Below the pieces are notes generated by a model. That model worked only from the letters and a program-made list of their open reading frames with translations, searched no databases and was not told where the DNA came from. A program made the translations under genes and the position numbers. A stretch of 64,000 bases of DNA from Myxococcales bacterium. GTDB taxonomy: Bacteria; Myxococcota_A; Bradymonadia; UBA7976; UBA1532. Below are positions 15,879-24,533 of the stretch, in pieces. The stretch lies in contig JACKDN010000005.1 in assembly GCA_020633465.1 (NCBI GenBank), positions 186,001-250,000 of the forward strand. Direction: 5' to 3'. Position 1 is the first letter of the stretch. Each line of letters opens with the position of its first letter.

Positions 15879-18800
15879 TCAGAACCCGACGAAGTTGTTG
15901 TAGTACTCGTGGTACGCCAACAGGATCTTCAGGCCGTAGTTGTCGAGCGACGCGCTGGCCCCACCGTTGAGCGACTCGTTGTAGTCGCGCATGAACTGGT
16001 AGCTGACCGGGCTGCGCGAGCGGCCCGCCACCAGGTGCCAGGACCGATCCTCGACGTAGGTGTAGACGTACTCCTCGCCGTCCACGGTGAACACCTGCTG
16101 CGGGTTGTCCGCGCGGGTGGCCGCCTCGACCGCGTCGGCCGGGAATCGCTCGACGAGGTCGGCCCAGTTGTTGAACCGCCAGATCGCGATGCGCTCCTTC
16201 AGCTCGGTGCCGCCCACCAGGTTGGTGTTGGTGACGTAGCCGAAGATGTTGAGCGCCGTGTAGCGGAACCAGGGGAACGTGTCGTAGTTGCTGCCCAGCA
16301 TGTTGTCCATCACGCGCTGGGCGAGGGCCAGGTTCTCGGTGCCGAAGGGCGCGTCGAACATCGACACGTAGGTCGCCACGTTCGGGCTGTAGTAGACGTC
16401 CTGCAGATCCATGTAGGCGTAGGTGGCGAACAGCTTGTCGTTGATGATGCCCATGCGCCGGATGTCGCTGTAGAACGGGTCGAACTCGGTCTGGTAGTTG
16501 CGGAAGCTGGCCGACTGGTTGATGACCGCGTCGTAGAAGGCGATCATCATGCCGTTCGCCGCCACCAGGTCGTTGTAGAAGTCGACCGCGCGCTCGTCGT
16601 ACTGCGCCTGCGTCAGCACCGGCTTGCCCTCGGTCTGGTCGAGGCGCTTCAGGCTCTCCTGCACGCCGCCGCCGCCCCAGTCGAAGATGGCCAGGTACCA
16701 CATGCGCTGGATGTCGAAGATGCTGCTGTACACGCGGCTGGCGTAGCTGCCGACGCTCCAGAACCGGCGGAAGGCCCGCCGGTTGCGGAAGGTGTAGTTC
16801 CAGTCGTAGTCGTCGATCGCGTTCAGCACGATCTCGGCCGGCGTCTCGCCGTAGTCGTAGGCGCGGCACAGCGACGACAGGATGCGGTGCTCGTCGGTGC
16901 AGTACAGGGGATCCTGCTGCATCGCCTCGACGCGCACGTCCTCGGTGCCGTAGATCCACTTCAGGGCCCACTCGTCGTAGACGCCGAACTGGTGCTTGGT
17001 GCCCGACTCCGCCTGCAGCGAGACGTAGTCCATCACCGACGCGGTCACCTCGCCGGGGCGCTTGTGCTTCTTGTCCATCGAGCCATAGAAGTTGTGCCGC
17101 AGGCCGATGGTGTGGCCGAACTCGTGCAGCATCAGGTTGTAGATGATGCCCTCGATGAAGCGGTCGGTGAACTCGGCGTTCGACTCCCAGGTGCCGTCGT
17201 CCTTGCACTTGCGGGCCGCCCGCGACAGCGAGGCGAGGAAGTCGCCCTCGCCCATGTCGTACACGCTGCGCATGCCGCGCAGGAGCGACCGCTCGGCGGT
17301 GTAGCGCTCGTGGTTGCGGCGGTAGTGGCGCATCTGCACGTTGAACGCGTTCTGCATCTCGATGCCCTCGCGGGTGTGCAGCGGCACGCCCTCGAAGGGG
17401 TCGAGGCCCGTCGAGATGTCGAACATCAGCCGCTGGAACTCGGCCTCGTCGGCCACCATCTGGCCCCAGTGTTCCATCGGCGCCTGGCCCAGCGTCTGGA
17501 AGGTGTACGCGTTGTAGCCGGGGTAGCCGTAGCGGATCTCGGGCAGGATGCGGTGGAAGTCGGCGTCGAAGGTGTCCGCCTGGGGCGTCGGCACGAAGTC
17601 GGCCGGCGTGCCGGTGTTGCGGTCGGCGGGCAGATCCATCACGAAGCGCATCTCGTTGAACAGCGCGCTGTCGAGGCGCTGCGTGGCGTCGGCCGGCGCG
17701 GCCGTCGTGCCCGGCTCGCAGCTGTCGCTCAGGATGTCGGCGCCGCCGGCGTCCTGCAGGTACTCCTCGGTGTAGTACCGGAACAGATCGTAGGCGTAGT
17801 TGTAGGCGTTGACGTTGGCGCTGAACACCTCGCCCGTGCGGGGATCCGAGGTGCTCGGGCCGTAGCCGAGCGGGCCGTTCGCGTTGTGGTTCTGGAACCA
17901 GGCCACGAAGCTGTAGCGGATGTCACCCAGCTTGCGCACGGTGCCGTCGTAGTCGTGATCCTCGAACCGCACGCGCAGCGCCGCGCCGGCGTCCTCGAAG
18001 ATCTTGTTCGTCTGATCCTCGATGCCGCCCTCGTCCGTGAACAGGTGCTTGTACTTCTCGGGGAAGCCCTCGGCGAAGTAGTAGACGATCGGCTCGGTGC
18101 GGTTGGGGTTCCAGCGCTTCAGCAGCTGCTTGCCGCCGAGCAGCCCGGTGTGGGTGTCGGTGTACAGGTTCAGCTGCTGGAAGGCGCCGTACTTCTTGTT
18201 GACCGCCGCCTTCTCGTCGATGAACTCCGGCTCGTAGTCGCTGTAGCCGCGCCGGTAGAAGTTGAACTTGTAGACGATCGTGCTGGTGTCGATGACGTTC
18301 TGATCGAAGGTGTGCTGGGCGAGGAAGATCCACGAGTAGCAGATGTACCGCTCGACATCGAAGGCGTAGTTCACCTCGATCTCGAAGGTCAGGTACTGGT
18401 CGTCCTTGTCCCACTCGAAGCTGTCGGGCACCAGCCGGCGGCTGACGACGCGGCCGCACTGCTTGACGAAGTAGCCGTTGATCGTGCCGATGGCGTCCTC
18501 GGGATCGAGGGTGGCCTCTTCCCAGTCCACCTTGAACTGCTGCCGCACGTCCCAGGGGCGCTCGGTGTTCTCCTCGAGGAAGTTGGTGCGCTCGCCGTCG
18601 AGCGACTCGCGCAGCTTGACGTCGACGTGCTGGCCGGGGAACTCGAGCATCACCCGGTCGACCCGGTAGGTGTCGTCGTCGTTGGGATCCTCGGGATCGT
18701 CCGCCTGCAGCTTCAGCGCGTCGACCACCTGCAGGGCGTCCTCGCGGAAGCGGAACCGCACCAGCCGGGTGCTGGACTCGCCGCCCGGGAAGGTGTCCAT

Positions 18801-19022
18801 GGTGTTGGGATCCGACGCGCCGACCACGTTGATGCGGTACAGCCAGGCGTCGTCGCCCTCGGCCGGGGTGCCCTCGAGCTTGGGGTTCGCCTCGGTCAGG
18901 TCGTCCTTGACGATGTACTGCGACTCGCTGTCGAGCCCGTTGCGCACGGGCCGGTTGTCGACGCAGCCCGAGGCCACGGCGGCGAGCGCCGCGAACGTGA
19001 TGGCGTGCTTCGTGATGTTCAT
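15879..19022 (-). CDS. Large secreted zinc-dependent metalloprotease lipoprotein
   Basis: 1047 residues. The start gives MNITKHAITFAALAAVASGC, a lipoprotein signal with acylated Cys20. The zinc site HEFGHTIGLRHNF (HExxHxxGxxH, metzincin-like) lies near residue 640, and a Met-turn candidate SVMDY follows, supporting an active endopeptidase. The rest is Tyr/Asp/Asn-rich and resembles large extracellular proteins of predatory or scavenging bacteria. It is eleven bases downstream of the lipoprotein 19034-21577 and just upstream of a small barrel protein, forming an operon. Likely cell-surface or secreted protease for extracellular protein; substrate unknown. Confidence 0.82.
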   Translation of the reverse strand: MNITKHAITFAALAAVASGCVDNRPVRNGLDSESQYIVKDDLTEANPKLEGTPAEGDDAWLYRINVVGASDPNTMDTFPGGESSTRLVRFRFREDALQVVDALKLQADDPEDPNDDDTYRVDRVMLEFPGQHVDVKLRESLDGERTNFLEENTERPWDVRQQFKVDWEEATLDPEDAIGTINGYFVKQCGRVVSRRLVPDSFEWDKDDQYLTFEIEVNYAFDVERYICYSWIFLAQHTFDQNVIDTSTIVYKFNFYRRGYSDYEPEFIDEKAAVNKKYGAFQQLNLYTDTHTGLLGGKQLLKRWNPNRTEPIVYYFAEGFPEKYKHLFTDEGGIEDQTNKIFEDAGAALRVRFEDHDYDGTVRKLGDIRYSFVAWFQNHNANGPLGYGPSTSDPRTGEVFSANVNAYNYAYDLFRYYTEEYLQDAGGADILSDSCEPGTTAAPADATQRLDSALFNEMRFVMDLPADRNTGTPADFVPTPQADTFDADFHRILPEIRYGYPGYNAYTFQTLGQAPMEHWGQMVADEAEFQRLMFDISTGLDPFEGVPLHTREGIEMQNAFNVQMRHYRRNHERYTAERSLLRGMRSVYDMGEGDFLASLSRAARKCKDDGTWESNAEFTDRFIEGIIYNLMLHEFGHTIGLRHNFYGSMDKKHKRPGEVTASVMDYVSLQAESGTKHQFGVYDEWALKWIYGTEDVRVEAMQQDPLYCTDEHRILSSLCRAYDYGETPAEIVLNAIDDYDWNYTFRNRRAFRRFWSVGSYASRVYSSIFDIQRMWYLAIFDWGGGGVQESLKRLDQTEGKPVLTQAQYDERAVDFYNDLVAANGMMIAFYDAVINQSASFRNYQTEFDPFYSDIRRMGIINDKLFATYAYMDLQDVYYSPNVATYVSMFDAPFGTENLALAQRVMDNMLGSNYDTFPWFRYTALNIFGYVTNTNLVGGTELKERIAIWRFNNWADLVERFPADAVEAATRADNPQQVFTVDGEEYVYTYVEDRSWHLVAGRSRSPVSYQFMRDYNESLNGGASASLDNYGLKILLAYHEYYNNFVGF

Positions 19023-19033
19023 GCGCGCCTCCC

Positions 19034-21577
19034 TCAACGCCAGACCGCGACCGAGATCGCGCGGCCGTTGCTGATGGTGAACGCGACGCGGGTGGTCAGC
19101 GAGACGACGCCGTCCAGCACGTTCCCGTTCGCGGAGTAGTTGAAGACGACCTCGCACTGCCGGTAGGCGCGCAGCCCGGCCTCGTCGGCCCAGGCGGCGA
19201 GCTTGTCGGCCACGCGATCGCCGTACTCGATGTTCAGGCCGGGGCACAGCTGCACCGGCGTCTTGAAGCGGCCCTCGACGATGCGGCCGATGCGGCCGTC
19301 CTCCTCGTCGACGTAGTACAGCTGCGCGGTCTCCTTGCCGTTCAGCTGCACGCTGGTGGCGCGCACCCACTCGTAGCGCTCGCCGCGGATCTGCCGCAGG
19401 TAGCCGCCGCGATCGTCGGGCGGCAGGCCGGGCACCTCCATGCGCACCAGGTTGCGGTCGGCGTCGGCCACGTCGACGGTGACCGTCGACAGGGCGCGGC
19501 TCGAGTCGATGACGCGGATGCCGTCGCCGCCCAGGGCCAGCGCGTTCTGCTCGGGATCCTGCCGGGCCAGGTCGACGCCGTAGTAGGGCGACTTGGTGCC
19601 CAGGCCCGGGCGGGGCCGCTGCTTCTGGTTCCACCCGTTGAAGATGTCGTCGATCGGGCTGTACGCGGTGGCCATGCTCAGCGCGGTGACCGCGCCGTAG
19701 CTCATGCTGTACTGCGCGACGATGCGGTAGGGCACGCCGTCCTGCACGACGTGCAAGAAGCCGATGACCCAGTTCTTGTCGTCGGTGTTCTGGAAGCCCA
19801 GGAAGGCGTGCTCCTGGCCGGTGCGGCCGTGGGTGAACGCCTCCATGACCGCCTCGACGAACGCCTCGACGACCCAGGTGGGCTCGGTGACCAGCGGATC
19901 GACCATCGCCCGCTGATCGGCGGGCAGGGCCCAGTAGGCCTCGTTGATCTGCTGCGCCACGATCTCGAGCCAGTTGCTGTTGACGCCGCGGTAGACGAAC
20001 TGCAGCCGGTCGAGGGGCATCGACTCGTCGGCGAACTCGGGCACCTCGAGCGTCCAGGCGAGGAAGGGGTGGTTCGGGCCGGGCTGCACCGCGGCGTCGG
20101 CCGGCGGGGGCTCGACGCCCATGTCGAGATCGGGCGCGGCGCCCATGTCCGGCTCGGGGACGCCCATGTCGGCCTCGGGCGCGCCCATGTCGGCCTCGGG
20201 CGCGCCCATGTCGGCCTCCGGCGCGCCCATGTCGGCCTCGGCCATGCCGCCGTCGGGCAGCTCGCCGCCACCCACCGCGGGCTGCCGCACGGCCTCGTGG
20301 ATGCGCTGCTCGATCTTCGCCTTGAAGGCGTTGGCCAGCCGCTGCGGGTTGAACTCGGCCACCGGCGCGCTCAGCTGCCGGGTGACGTCGATGCCGAACA
20401 GCACGTCCTCGTCGGCCGGCTGCTCGCCGTCGAGCAGCAGCCCCTTGCCCTCGGTGTCGTGCAGGAAGCTCAGGCTGATGCCGTTGAAGTCGACCGTGAC
20501 CGCGTCCCGCTGGCCCGACACGTCGTAGGTGAAGCGCTTGAGCGCCTCGTCGGCGTTGTCACCGATGCACATCGACTTGATCTGGCCCCAGGTCATGCCC
20601 GCCGACAGGTCGAGGGTGCAGGCGTCCGACATGACGGTCGGGGCCAAGGTGCCCATGCCGCCGGCCTCGCCCGGGGTGCCCATGCGGACGCTGGCGTTCT
20701 CGAAGGGCGCCACCCGCACCGGCTCGACGTACACGTTGACGATGTGGCCGTCGGGCGTGAACACCAGGATGAAGCCCGAATCGACCAGGTACACCACGGT
20801 GTCCTGCGGGCCCGAGTTCTGGCTGGTGTAGATGATGTTGCAGACGTTGGCGTCGACGCAGTTGTAGTCCTCGCCGAACTTGTCGGGCGAGTCGCCGAAG
20901 TAGCTCTGCCGGATGAAGCGGTAGAGCTCGGTGACCACCTTGTGGTTCAGCCACGAGTTCGGCGTGTTCTCCTGCTCGGCGCTGGCCGCGAACTGGTCGA
21001 ACTCGTGATCGCCGATGCGCAGGCGCTCGCGCATGACGATGCGCACCGCGTACTCGCCGGCGGCGCCGGTGACGGGATCGTAGCCCTGATAGCTGCCCTC
21101 GAGCGTGCCGATGTACTGCTCGGTGGCGACCAGGTTCTCGATCAGCCGCGTCTCTTCGTTGATGAACGCGATGATCTCGTTGGTCGGGCCCCAGGTGAGC
21201 GCGTTCGAGTAGATCGTCGGATCACAGAACTTGCCGTCCTCGGGCCGGCCGAGCAGGTCGTCGGCGTGGGTGGGCGGCCCCTCGGGGCTCCACACCTTCA
21301 CGCCGCCGAGCCCCTCGCCGGGGATGATCGGCTCGACCACCATCTGCTGGACGATCTGCTCGTGCTCCTGCTCGCAGCAGAAGCGCGTCTCGCCCAGCTC
21401 GGCGGGGTTGCATTCGGCGATCTCGAGCGGCACGTCGCCCGGCTGGACGAAGGACCCGCCCTCGTAGCCGTTGCGCACGGTCGGGTTCGGGTTGTCCGGC
21501 TCGTAGATCTGCTCCGGGCCGTCCTCGCAACCCCACAGCAGGGACAGCGCGCCGAGCACACACAGGGCCCTTCGCAT
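19034..21577 (-). CDS. Large lipoprotein with EADMGAP repeats, function unknown
   Basis: 847 residues from the ATG at 21577, eight bases behind an excellent AGGAGG; MRRALCVLGALSLLWGC gives the acylated Cys17. A central spacer near residues 455-500 repeats EADMGAP and ends in Asp/Pro-rich sequence. The two halves flanking it look globular, with no heme or protease motif that I recognise. First gene of a three-gene unit with the metalloprotease and a small barrel protein, so it may be a partner or substrate-binding component. Acidic Met/Gly repeat spacers are common in surface lipoproteins of Myxococcota-like bacteria. Function not assigned. Confidence 0.78.
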   Translation of the reverse strand: MRRALCVLGALSLLWGCEDGPEQIYEPDNPNPTVRNGYEGGSFVQPGDVPLEIAECNPAELGETRFCCEQEHEQIVQQMVVEPIIPGEGLGGVKVWSPEGPPTHADDLLGRPEDGKFCDPTIYSNALTWGPTNEIIAFINEETRLIENLVATEQYIGTLEGSYQGYDPVTGAAGEYAVRIVMRERLRIGDHEFDQFAASAEQENTPNSWLNHKVVTELYRFIRQSYFGDSPDKFGEDYNCVDANVCNIIYTSQNSGPQDTVVYLVDSGFILVFTPDGHIVNVYVEPVRVAPFENASVRMGTPGEAGGMGTLAPTVMSDACTLDLSAGMTWGQIKSMCIGDNADEALKRFTYDVSGQRDAVTVDFNGISLSFLHDTEGKGLLLDGEQPADEDVLFGIDVTRQLSAPVAEFNPQRLANAFKAKIEQRIHEAVRQPAVGGGELPDGGMAEADMGAPEADMGAPEADMGAPEADMGVPEPDMGAAPDLDMGVEPPPADAAVQPGPNHPFLAWTLEVPEFADESMPLDRLQFVYRGVNSNWLEIVAQQINEAYWALPADQRAMVDPLVTEPTWVVEAFVEAVMEAFTHGRTGQEHAFLGFQNTDDKNWVIGFLHVVQDGVPYRIVAQYSMSYGAVTALSMATAYSPIDDIFNGWNQKQRPRPGLGTKSPYYGVDLARQDPEQNALALGGDGIRVIDSSRALSTVTVDVADADRNLVRMEVPGLPPDDRGGYLRQIRGERYEWVRATSVQLNGKETAQLYYVDEEDGRIGRIVEGRFKTPVQLCPGLNIEYGDRVADKLAAWADEAGLRAYRQCEVVFNYSANGNVLDGVVSLTTRVAFTISNGRAISVAVWR
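20158..20241 (-). repeat. 21-bp tandem repeat coding for EADMGAP
   Basis: About four near-identical 21-base units, in frame, inside the lipoprotein gene 19034-21577. They code for a flexible acidic spacer. The unit number may vary between strains by slippage without breaking the frame. Confidence 0.85.
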
Positions 21578-21693
21578 CTTCTTCCTCCTCGGTACGTGCC
21601 GGGTGTTTCCCAGCGCGCCGGTCGGCGCGGGCACGCACGCTGAACGCGTCTCGATGGGGCCGCCCGGGCGGCCGCCCCCCGCAAAATCGCCGG

Positions 21694-21723
21694 ATAATGG
21701 CGCGGTGAACTTCGGTTTTGCAA
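21694..21723 (-). promoter_or_regulatory. Sigma-70-like promoter for the lipoprotein/protease operon
   Basis: On the minus strand TTGCAA (21718-21723) and CATTAT (21694-21699) are separated by 18 bases, each matching the consensus hexamers at four of six positions. The segment is locally AT-rich inside a very GC-rich gap. A leader of about 105 bases follows, ending in AGGAGG before the ATG at 21577. Confidence 0.5.
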
Positions 21724-21767
21724 GTACGCGCCGGGATCGCGCGAGTGTCGGGGGAGGAAGCAGGGGC

Positions 21768-21809
21768 GGGTCGGCGCCGGGGCCGGGGGCGGGCCCGCGG
21801 CGCCGACCC
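21768..21809 (-). terminator. Strong GC hairpin after hsp20 gene
   Basis: Twelve-base perfect arms (GGGTCGGCGCCG and its complement) around an 18-base G/C loop, 15 bases after the stop of the Hsp20 gene 21824-22165 on the minus strand. It has no U-run but is well placed to end the hsp20 transcript before the next promoter. Confidence 0.55.
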
Positions 21810-21823
21810 TGCGGGGGGCGGGA

Positions 21824-22165
21824 TCAGTCGAAGCTGACCTGGATCTGCCGCGGGCGCGCCGCGTCGGCCTTGGGCAGCTCGACGGTCAGCACGCCGGCCT
21901 CGAGGCGGGCGGTGCTCTTGTCGCCGTCGATCCACCGGGGCAGCTCGAAGCGGCGCCGGAACTCGGCGAAGGGCGCGTCGTCGCCCTCACCGAGGGGGCG
22001 CCGCGCGACGAGGCCCAGCAGGCCCTGGTCGAAGTTCAGCTCGAGCCCGTCCTTGGGCACGCCGGGCAGGTCGACGACGAGGCGCAGGCCGTCCTCGCTC
22101 TCGAAGACGTCCACCGGCGGGCGCATGACGTAGCGGGCGCGATCCTGGGTGTTCTCGGTGCTCAT
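21824..22165 (-). CDS. Hsp20 family small heat-shock protein
   Basis: 113 residues from an ATG (MSTENTQDRARYVMRPPVDVFE). The sequence matches the alpha-crystallin domain: PPVDVFESEDGLRLVVDLPGV at the start of the fold, FRRRFELP in the middle and the conserved ARLEAGVLTVELPK segment near the C-terminus. ATP-independent holdase that keeps unfolded proteins soluble. It lies 93 bases downstream of a second hsp20 gene, in the same direction, with a strong hairpin after it, so the pair is probably one heat-responsive transcript. A C-terminal IxI/V motif is not obvious. Confidence 0.93.
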   Translation of the reverse strand: MSTENTQDRARYVMRPPVDVFESEDGLRLVVDLPGVPKDGLELNFDQGLLGLVARRPLGEGDDAPFAEFRRRFELPRWIDGDKSTARLEAGVLTVELPKADAARPRQIQVSFD

Positions 22166-22258
22166 CGGGGTGACTCCTCGAAGATGTGTTCGAAGCAGGG
22201 TGGCAGCGCACCATGGCAGCCGCCACCGCGGCCCGCGGGGCGAACCCCGCCGGGCGGT

Positions 22259-22693
22259 TCAGTCGGCCAGCGTGATCTGGCGGGGCTTGACGGCCTCGGC
22301 CTTCGCCAGCCGCACGGTCAGCACGCCGTCGCGCAGGCGGGCGCCCACCTTCTCGGGATCCACCCGCGTGGGCAGCGCGAAGCTGCGGGTGAACTTGTAG
22401 GGGCGCCGCTCGCGCACGTGCACCTTGTGGCCCTCGGGCACCTCGACGCGCCGCTGGGCGGTGAGGGTCAGCACCTCCTCCTTCAGCGAGATGTCGAGGG
22501 CGTCGGCGTCCACGCCGGGCAGATCGGCGCGCAGCACCAGCTCGTCGGGCGTCTCGGTCAGATCCACCCAGCCCAGCTCCGACGCGCGCGGCACGTCGGC
22601 GAGGCCGGCGGCGCCGAGGGCGCGATCCAGCCGGCGGTGCAGGTCGTTCATCACCTGGAAGGTGTGGTCGAGATCGTCGAGGCGGAACAGCAT
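22259..22693 (-). CDS. Hsp20 family small heat-shock protein
   Basis: 144 residues. The ATG at 22693 is preceded by GGAGG, whereas a longer in-frame extension upstream is Arg/Gln-rich leader sequence and is not coding. The alpha-crystallin domain runs from about residue 38 (DLTETPDELVLRADLPGVD) through RSFALPTRVD to ARLRDGVLTVRLAKAE. The N-terminal part (LDDLDHTFQVMNDLHRRLDRAL) is a typical amphipathic oligomerisation arm. First gene of the hsp20 pair. Its 5' leader of roughly 100 bases is highly structured, with the Shine-Dalgarno inside a small hairpin. Confidence 0.92.
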   Translation of the reverse strand: MLFRLDDLDHTFQVMNDLHRRLDRALGAAGLADVPRASELGWVDLTETPDELVLRADLPGVDADALDISLKEEVLTLTAQRRVEVPEGHKVHVRERRPYKFTRSFALPTRVDPEKVGARLRDGVLTVRLAKAEAVKPRQITLAD

Positions 22694-22697
22694 GGCG

Positions 22698-22793
22698 AAC
22701 CTCCGGTTGCGGGCGCACGACGCCCGTTGCGTCGGGCGACGTGCCTGGGTACGTGATGACTTTTGGCGTCGGGCCGGCTGCCAGCCGGCGACG
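22698..22793 (-). promoter_or_regulatory. Structured hsp20 leader, candidate RNA thermometer
   Basis: Three consecutive hairpins can form in the leader RNA: 22767-22793 (CGTCG and CCGGCT arms), 22715-22744 (GCACG-CGCCCG arms with one T-T mismatch) and 22698-22708 (AACC/GGTT closing a GGA loop). The last contains the GGAGG of the hsp20 start. Sequestering the ribosome site next to the start is how ROSE-type heat-shock leaders work. No ROSE consensus is claimed. Confidence 0.45.
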
Positions 22794-22799
22794 GACATA

Positions 22800-22827
22800 C
22801 AGCTAAACGCGCCGCCCGGGGTGTCAA
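22800..22827 (-). promoter_or_regulatory. Sigma-70-like promoter for hsp20 pair
   Basis: Perfect -35 TTGACA (22822-22827) and a weak -10 TAGCTG (22800-22805), 16 bases apart on the minus strand, just upstream of the structured leader. No CIRCE element is visible. Confidence 0.45.
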
Positions 22828-22837
22828 CCCATTCGGC

Positions 22838-24406
22838 TCATTCGAAGTCGATCACGTTGCCCCGGCCCAGAATCCCTTGCGGATCGAAGGCTTGCTTCAC
22901 CGCGCGCATCGCGGCGCGCTGCTCGGCGGGCAGCACCTCGGCCAACAGCGCCCGCTTGCTCTTGCCGATGCCGTGCTCGCCGCTGATGGCCCCGCCCTGC
23001 GCGGCGCAGTGGTGGGCGAGGTGCGCGTAGAGCAGCTTGCCGGCGGCCGCCTCGAGGGCGTCGCGCGGCAGCAGGTTCAGGTGCAGGTGGTTGTCACCGA
23101 TGTGGCCGAACATCGCGGCGTCCAGCGTCGCCGGCAGGGGCTGCCCGTGCTCGGCCTCGAAGGCCGCGGCCGCCTCGGCGCCCAGCGCGCCGGGCACGTC
23201 GGCGACCGCCGCGTGGTACAGGGCCACCATGCGGTGCAGCCAGCCCGCGGGGTAGGCCAGATCGGTGCCCAGCTTGCGCAGGCCGCGCTGGCGGGCGAGG
23301 TCGTTGACCGACTCGGGCACGGCGTGGCGGAAGTCGCGGAAGGCGTCGAGATCGGCGCGCGTGCGCGGCATGCGCAGCCAGCGCTCGTCGTCGGGCACGC
23401 CGGCCTCGATCAGGGCCTCGTACCAGGCGCCGACGACGGCGTCCTCGTCGGCCGGGCGGTGGCGCTGCTCGACGAAGAGGGCGGCGGCGGCGTCCGGGGG
23501 CAAGCCGAAGCGCGGGTAGCGATGACCGGCCAGGGCCAGGCTGCGGCGATCGAACCACTCGACGCTCATCGGATCGAGGCCGTCGGCGCCCTTCGCCTGC
23601 AGCCGCGCGACGAAGTCGAGGCCGGCGGCCTCGGTCGGCCAGAACACCAACGCCGCGAAGATGGGCTGCCGCGGCAGCAGGCGCACGGTCACGTCGTGGA
23701 TGTAGCCCAGCGTGCCCTCGCTGCCGACGAACAGGTCGATGAGATCCGGGGGGCGACCCACCGCGTAGCCGAGGGCGTTCTTGAGATCGTCCCGCCGCGC
23801 CGGCGGGCAGGGCACCCGCAGGACGCCGTCGGCCAGCGGCACCTCGAAGACGCCGCCCACCGGCGGGTGCTCGCCGCGGCGCAGGCGCAGGACGTCGCCG
23901 GTGGCCAGCACCACCGTCAGCCCGACGACCCAGTCGCCCCAGGGGCCGTGGCCGTAGCTGCGCGCGCCGCTGGCGTTGCAGGCCACCGCGCCGCCGACGC
24001 TGCACTCCTTGCGGCTGGTGGGATCCGGGCCGAAGAAGAAGCCGGCCCGCTCGGCGGCGACCTCGAGATCGGCGCTGACGACGTGCGCGGGCGCGGTGGC
24101 CTCGTGGCGCTCGACGTCCACCTGCACGCGATCGGGCGACGAGGTCTCGTCCAGCGCGACCACCCAGCCGCCCTCGGGCACGGCGGCCCCGGTGAGGCTG
24201 GTGCGGCGCGCCGAGAAGGTGATCGGCACGCCGGCCGCGTGGGCCGCGCGCAGCACCGCCGCGACGTCGTCGACCGTGCGCACGCGCACCAGCCCGTCGG
24301 CGCGGCCGCTGTACGACGACTCGTCGCGCAGGTAGCGGTCGAGGACGGCCGGATCGCGCTCGAGGTCGTGGTCGGCATCGAAGCGGCGGGCGTTTCTTTG
24401 CGTCAT
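22838..24406 (-). CDS. FAD-linked oxidase (GlcD / D-lactate dehydrogenase type)
   Basis: 522 residues from the ATG at 24406, with AGGAGAT eight bases upstream. The FAD-binding type 4 (PCMH) fold spans about 40-230: RTSLTGAAVPEGGWVVAL and PDPTSRKECSVGGAVACNASG are the FAD pyrophosphate and isoalloxazine contacts. The C-terminal FAD-oxidase domain ends with HIGDNHLHLNLLP and GEHGIGKSKR, both conserved in D-lactate and glycolate dehydrogenases. Oxidises a 2-hydroxy acid and passes electrons to the quinone pool or a cytochrome; the exact substrate cannot be read from sequence. Divergent from the zinc-ribbon/LysM gene. No iron-sulfur domain is fused. Confidence 0.9.
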   Translation of the reverse strand: MTQRNARRFDADHDLERDPAVLDRYLRDESSYSGRADGLVRVRTVDDVAAVLRAAHAAGVPITFSARRTSLTGAAVPEGGWVVALDETSSPDRVQVDVERHEATAPAHVVSADLEVAAERAGFFFGPDPTSRKECSVGGAVACNASGARSYGHGPWGDWVVGLTVVLATGDVLRLRRGEHPPVGGVFEVPLADGVLRVPCPPARRDDLKNALGYAVGRPPDLIDLFVGSEGTLGYIHDVTVRLLPRQPIFAALVFWPTEAAGLDFVARLQAKGADGLDPMSVEWFDRRSLALAGHRYPRFGLPPDAAAALFVEQRHRPADEDAVVGAWYEALIEAGVPDDERWLRMPRTRADLDAFRDFRHAVPESVNDLARQRGLRKLGTDLAYPAGWLHRMVALYHAAVADVPGALGAEAAAAFEAEHGQPLPATLDAAMFGHIGDNHLHLNLLPRDALEAAAGKLLYAHLAHHCAAQGGAISGEHGIGKSKRALLAEVLPAEQRAAMRAVKQAFDPQGILGRGNVIDFE

Positions 24407-24533
24407 GCCGGCGATCTCCTCACAATCGGCGAGCGGGCGCGGGCCCTGGCCCTCGCCGGTCCTGATGCGCGGCGACCGGCGCCGGACGCAGGATCCGCGA
24501 CGGCGGCCCGCAGCATGCGCGGAGGGACGAACG

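Noticed and set aside
20158..20241. Short regular repeats resembling a CRISPR array
   Set aside because: Contiguous 21-base units without spacers, in frame, coding EADMGAP in a lipoprotein.
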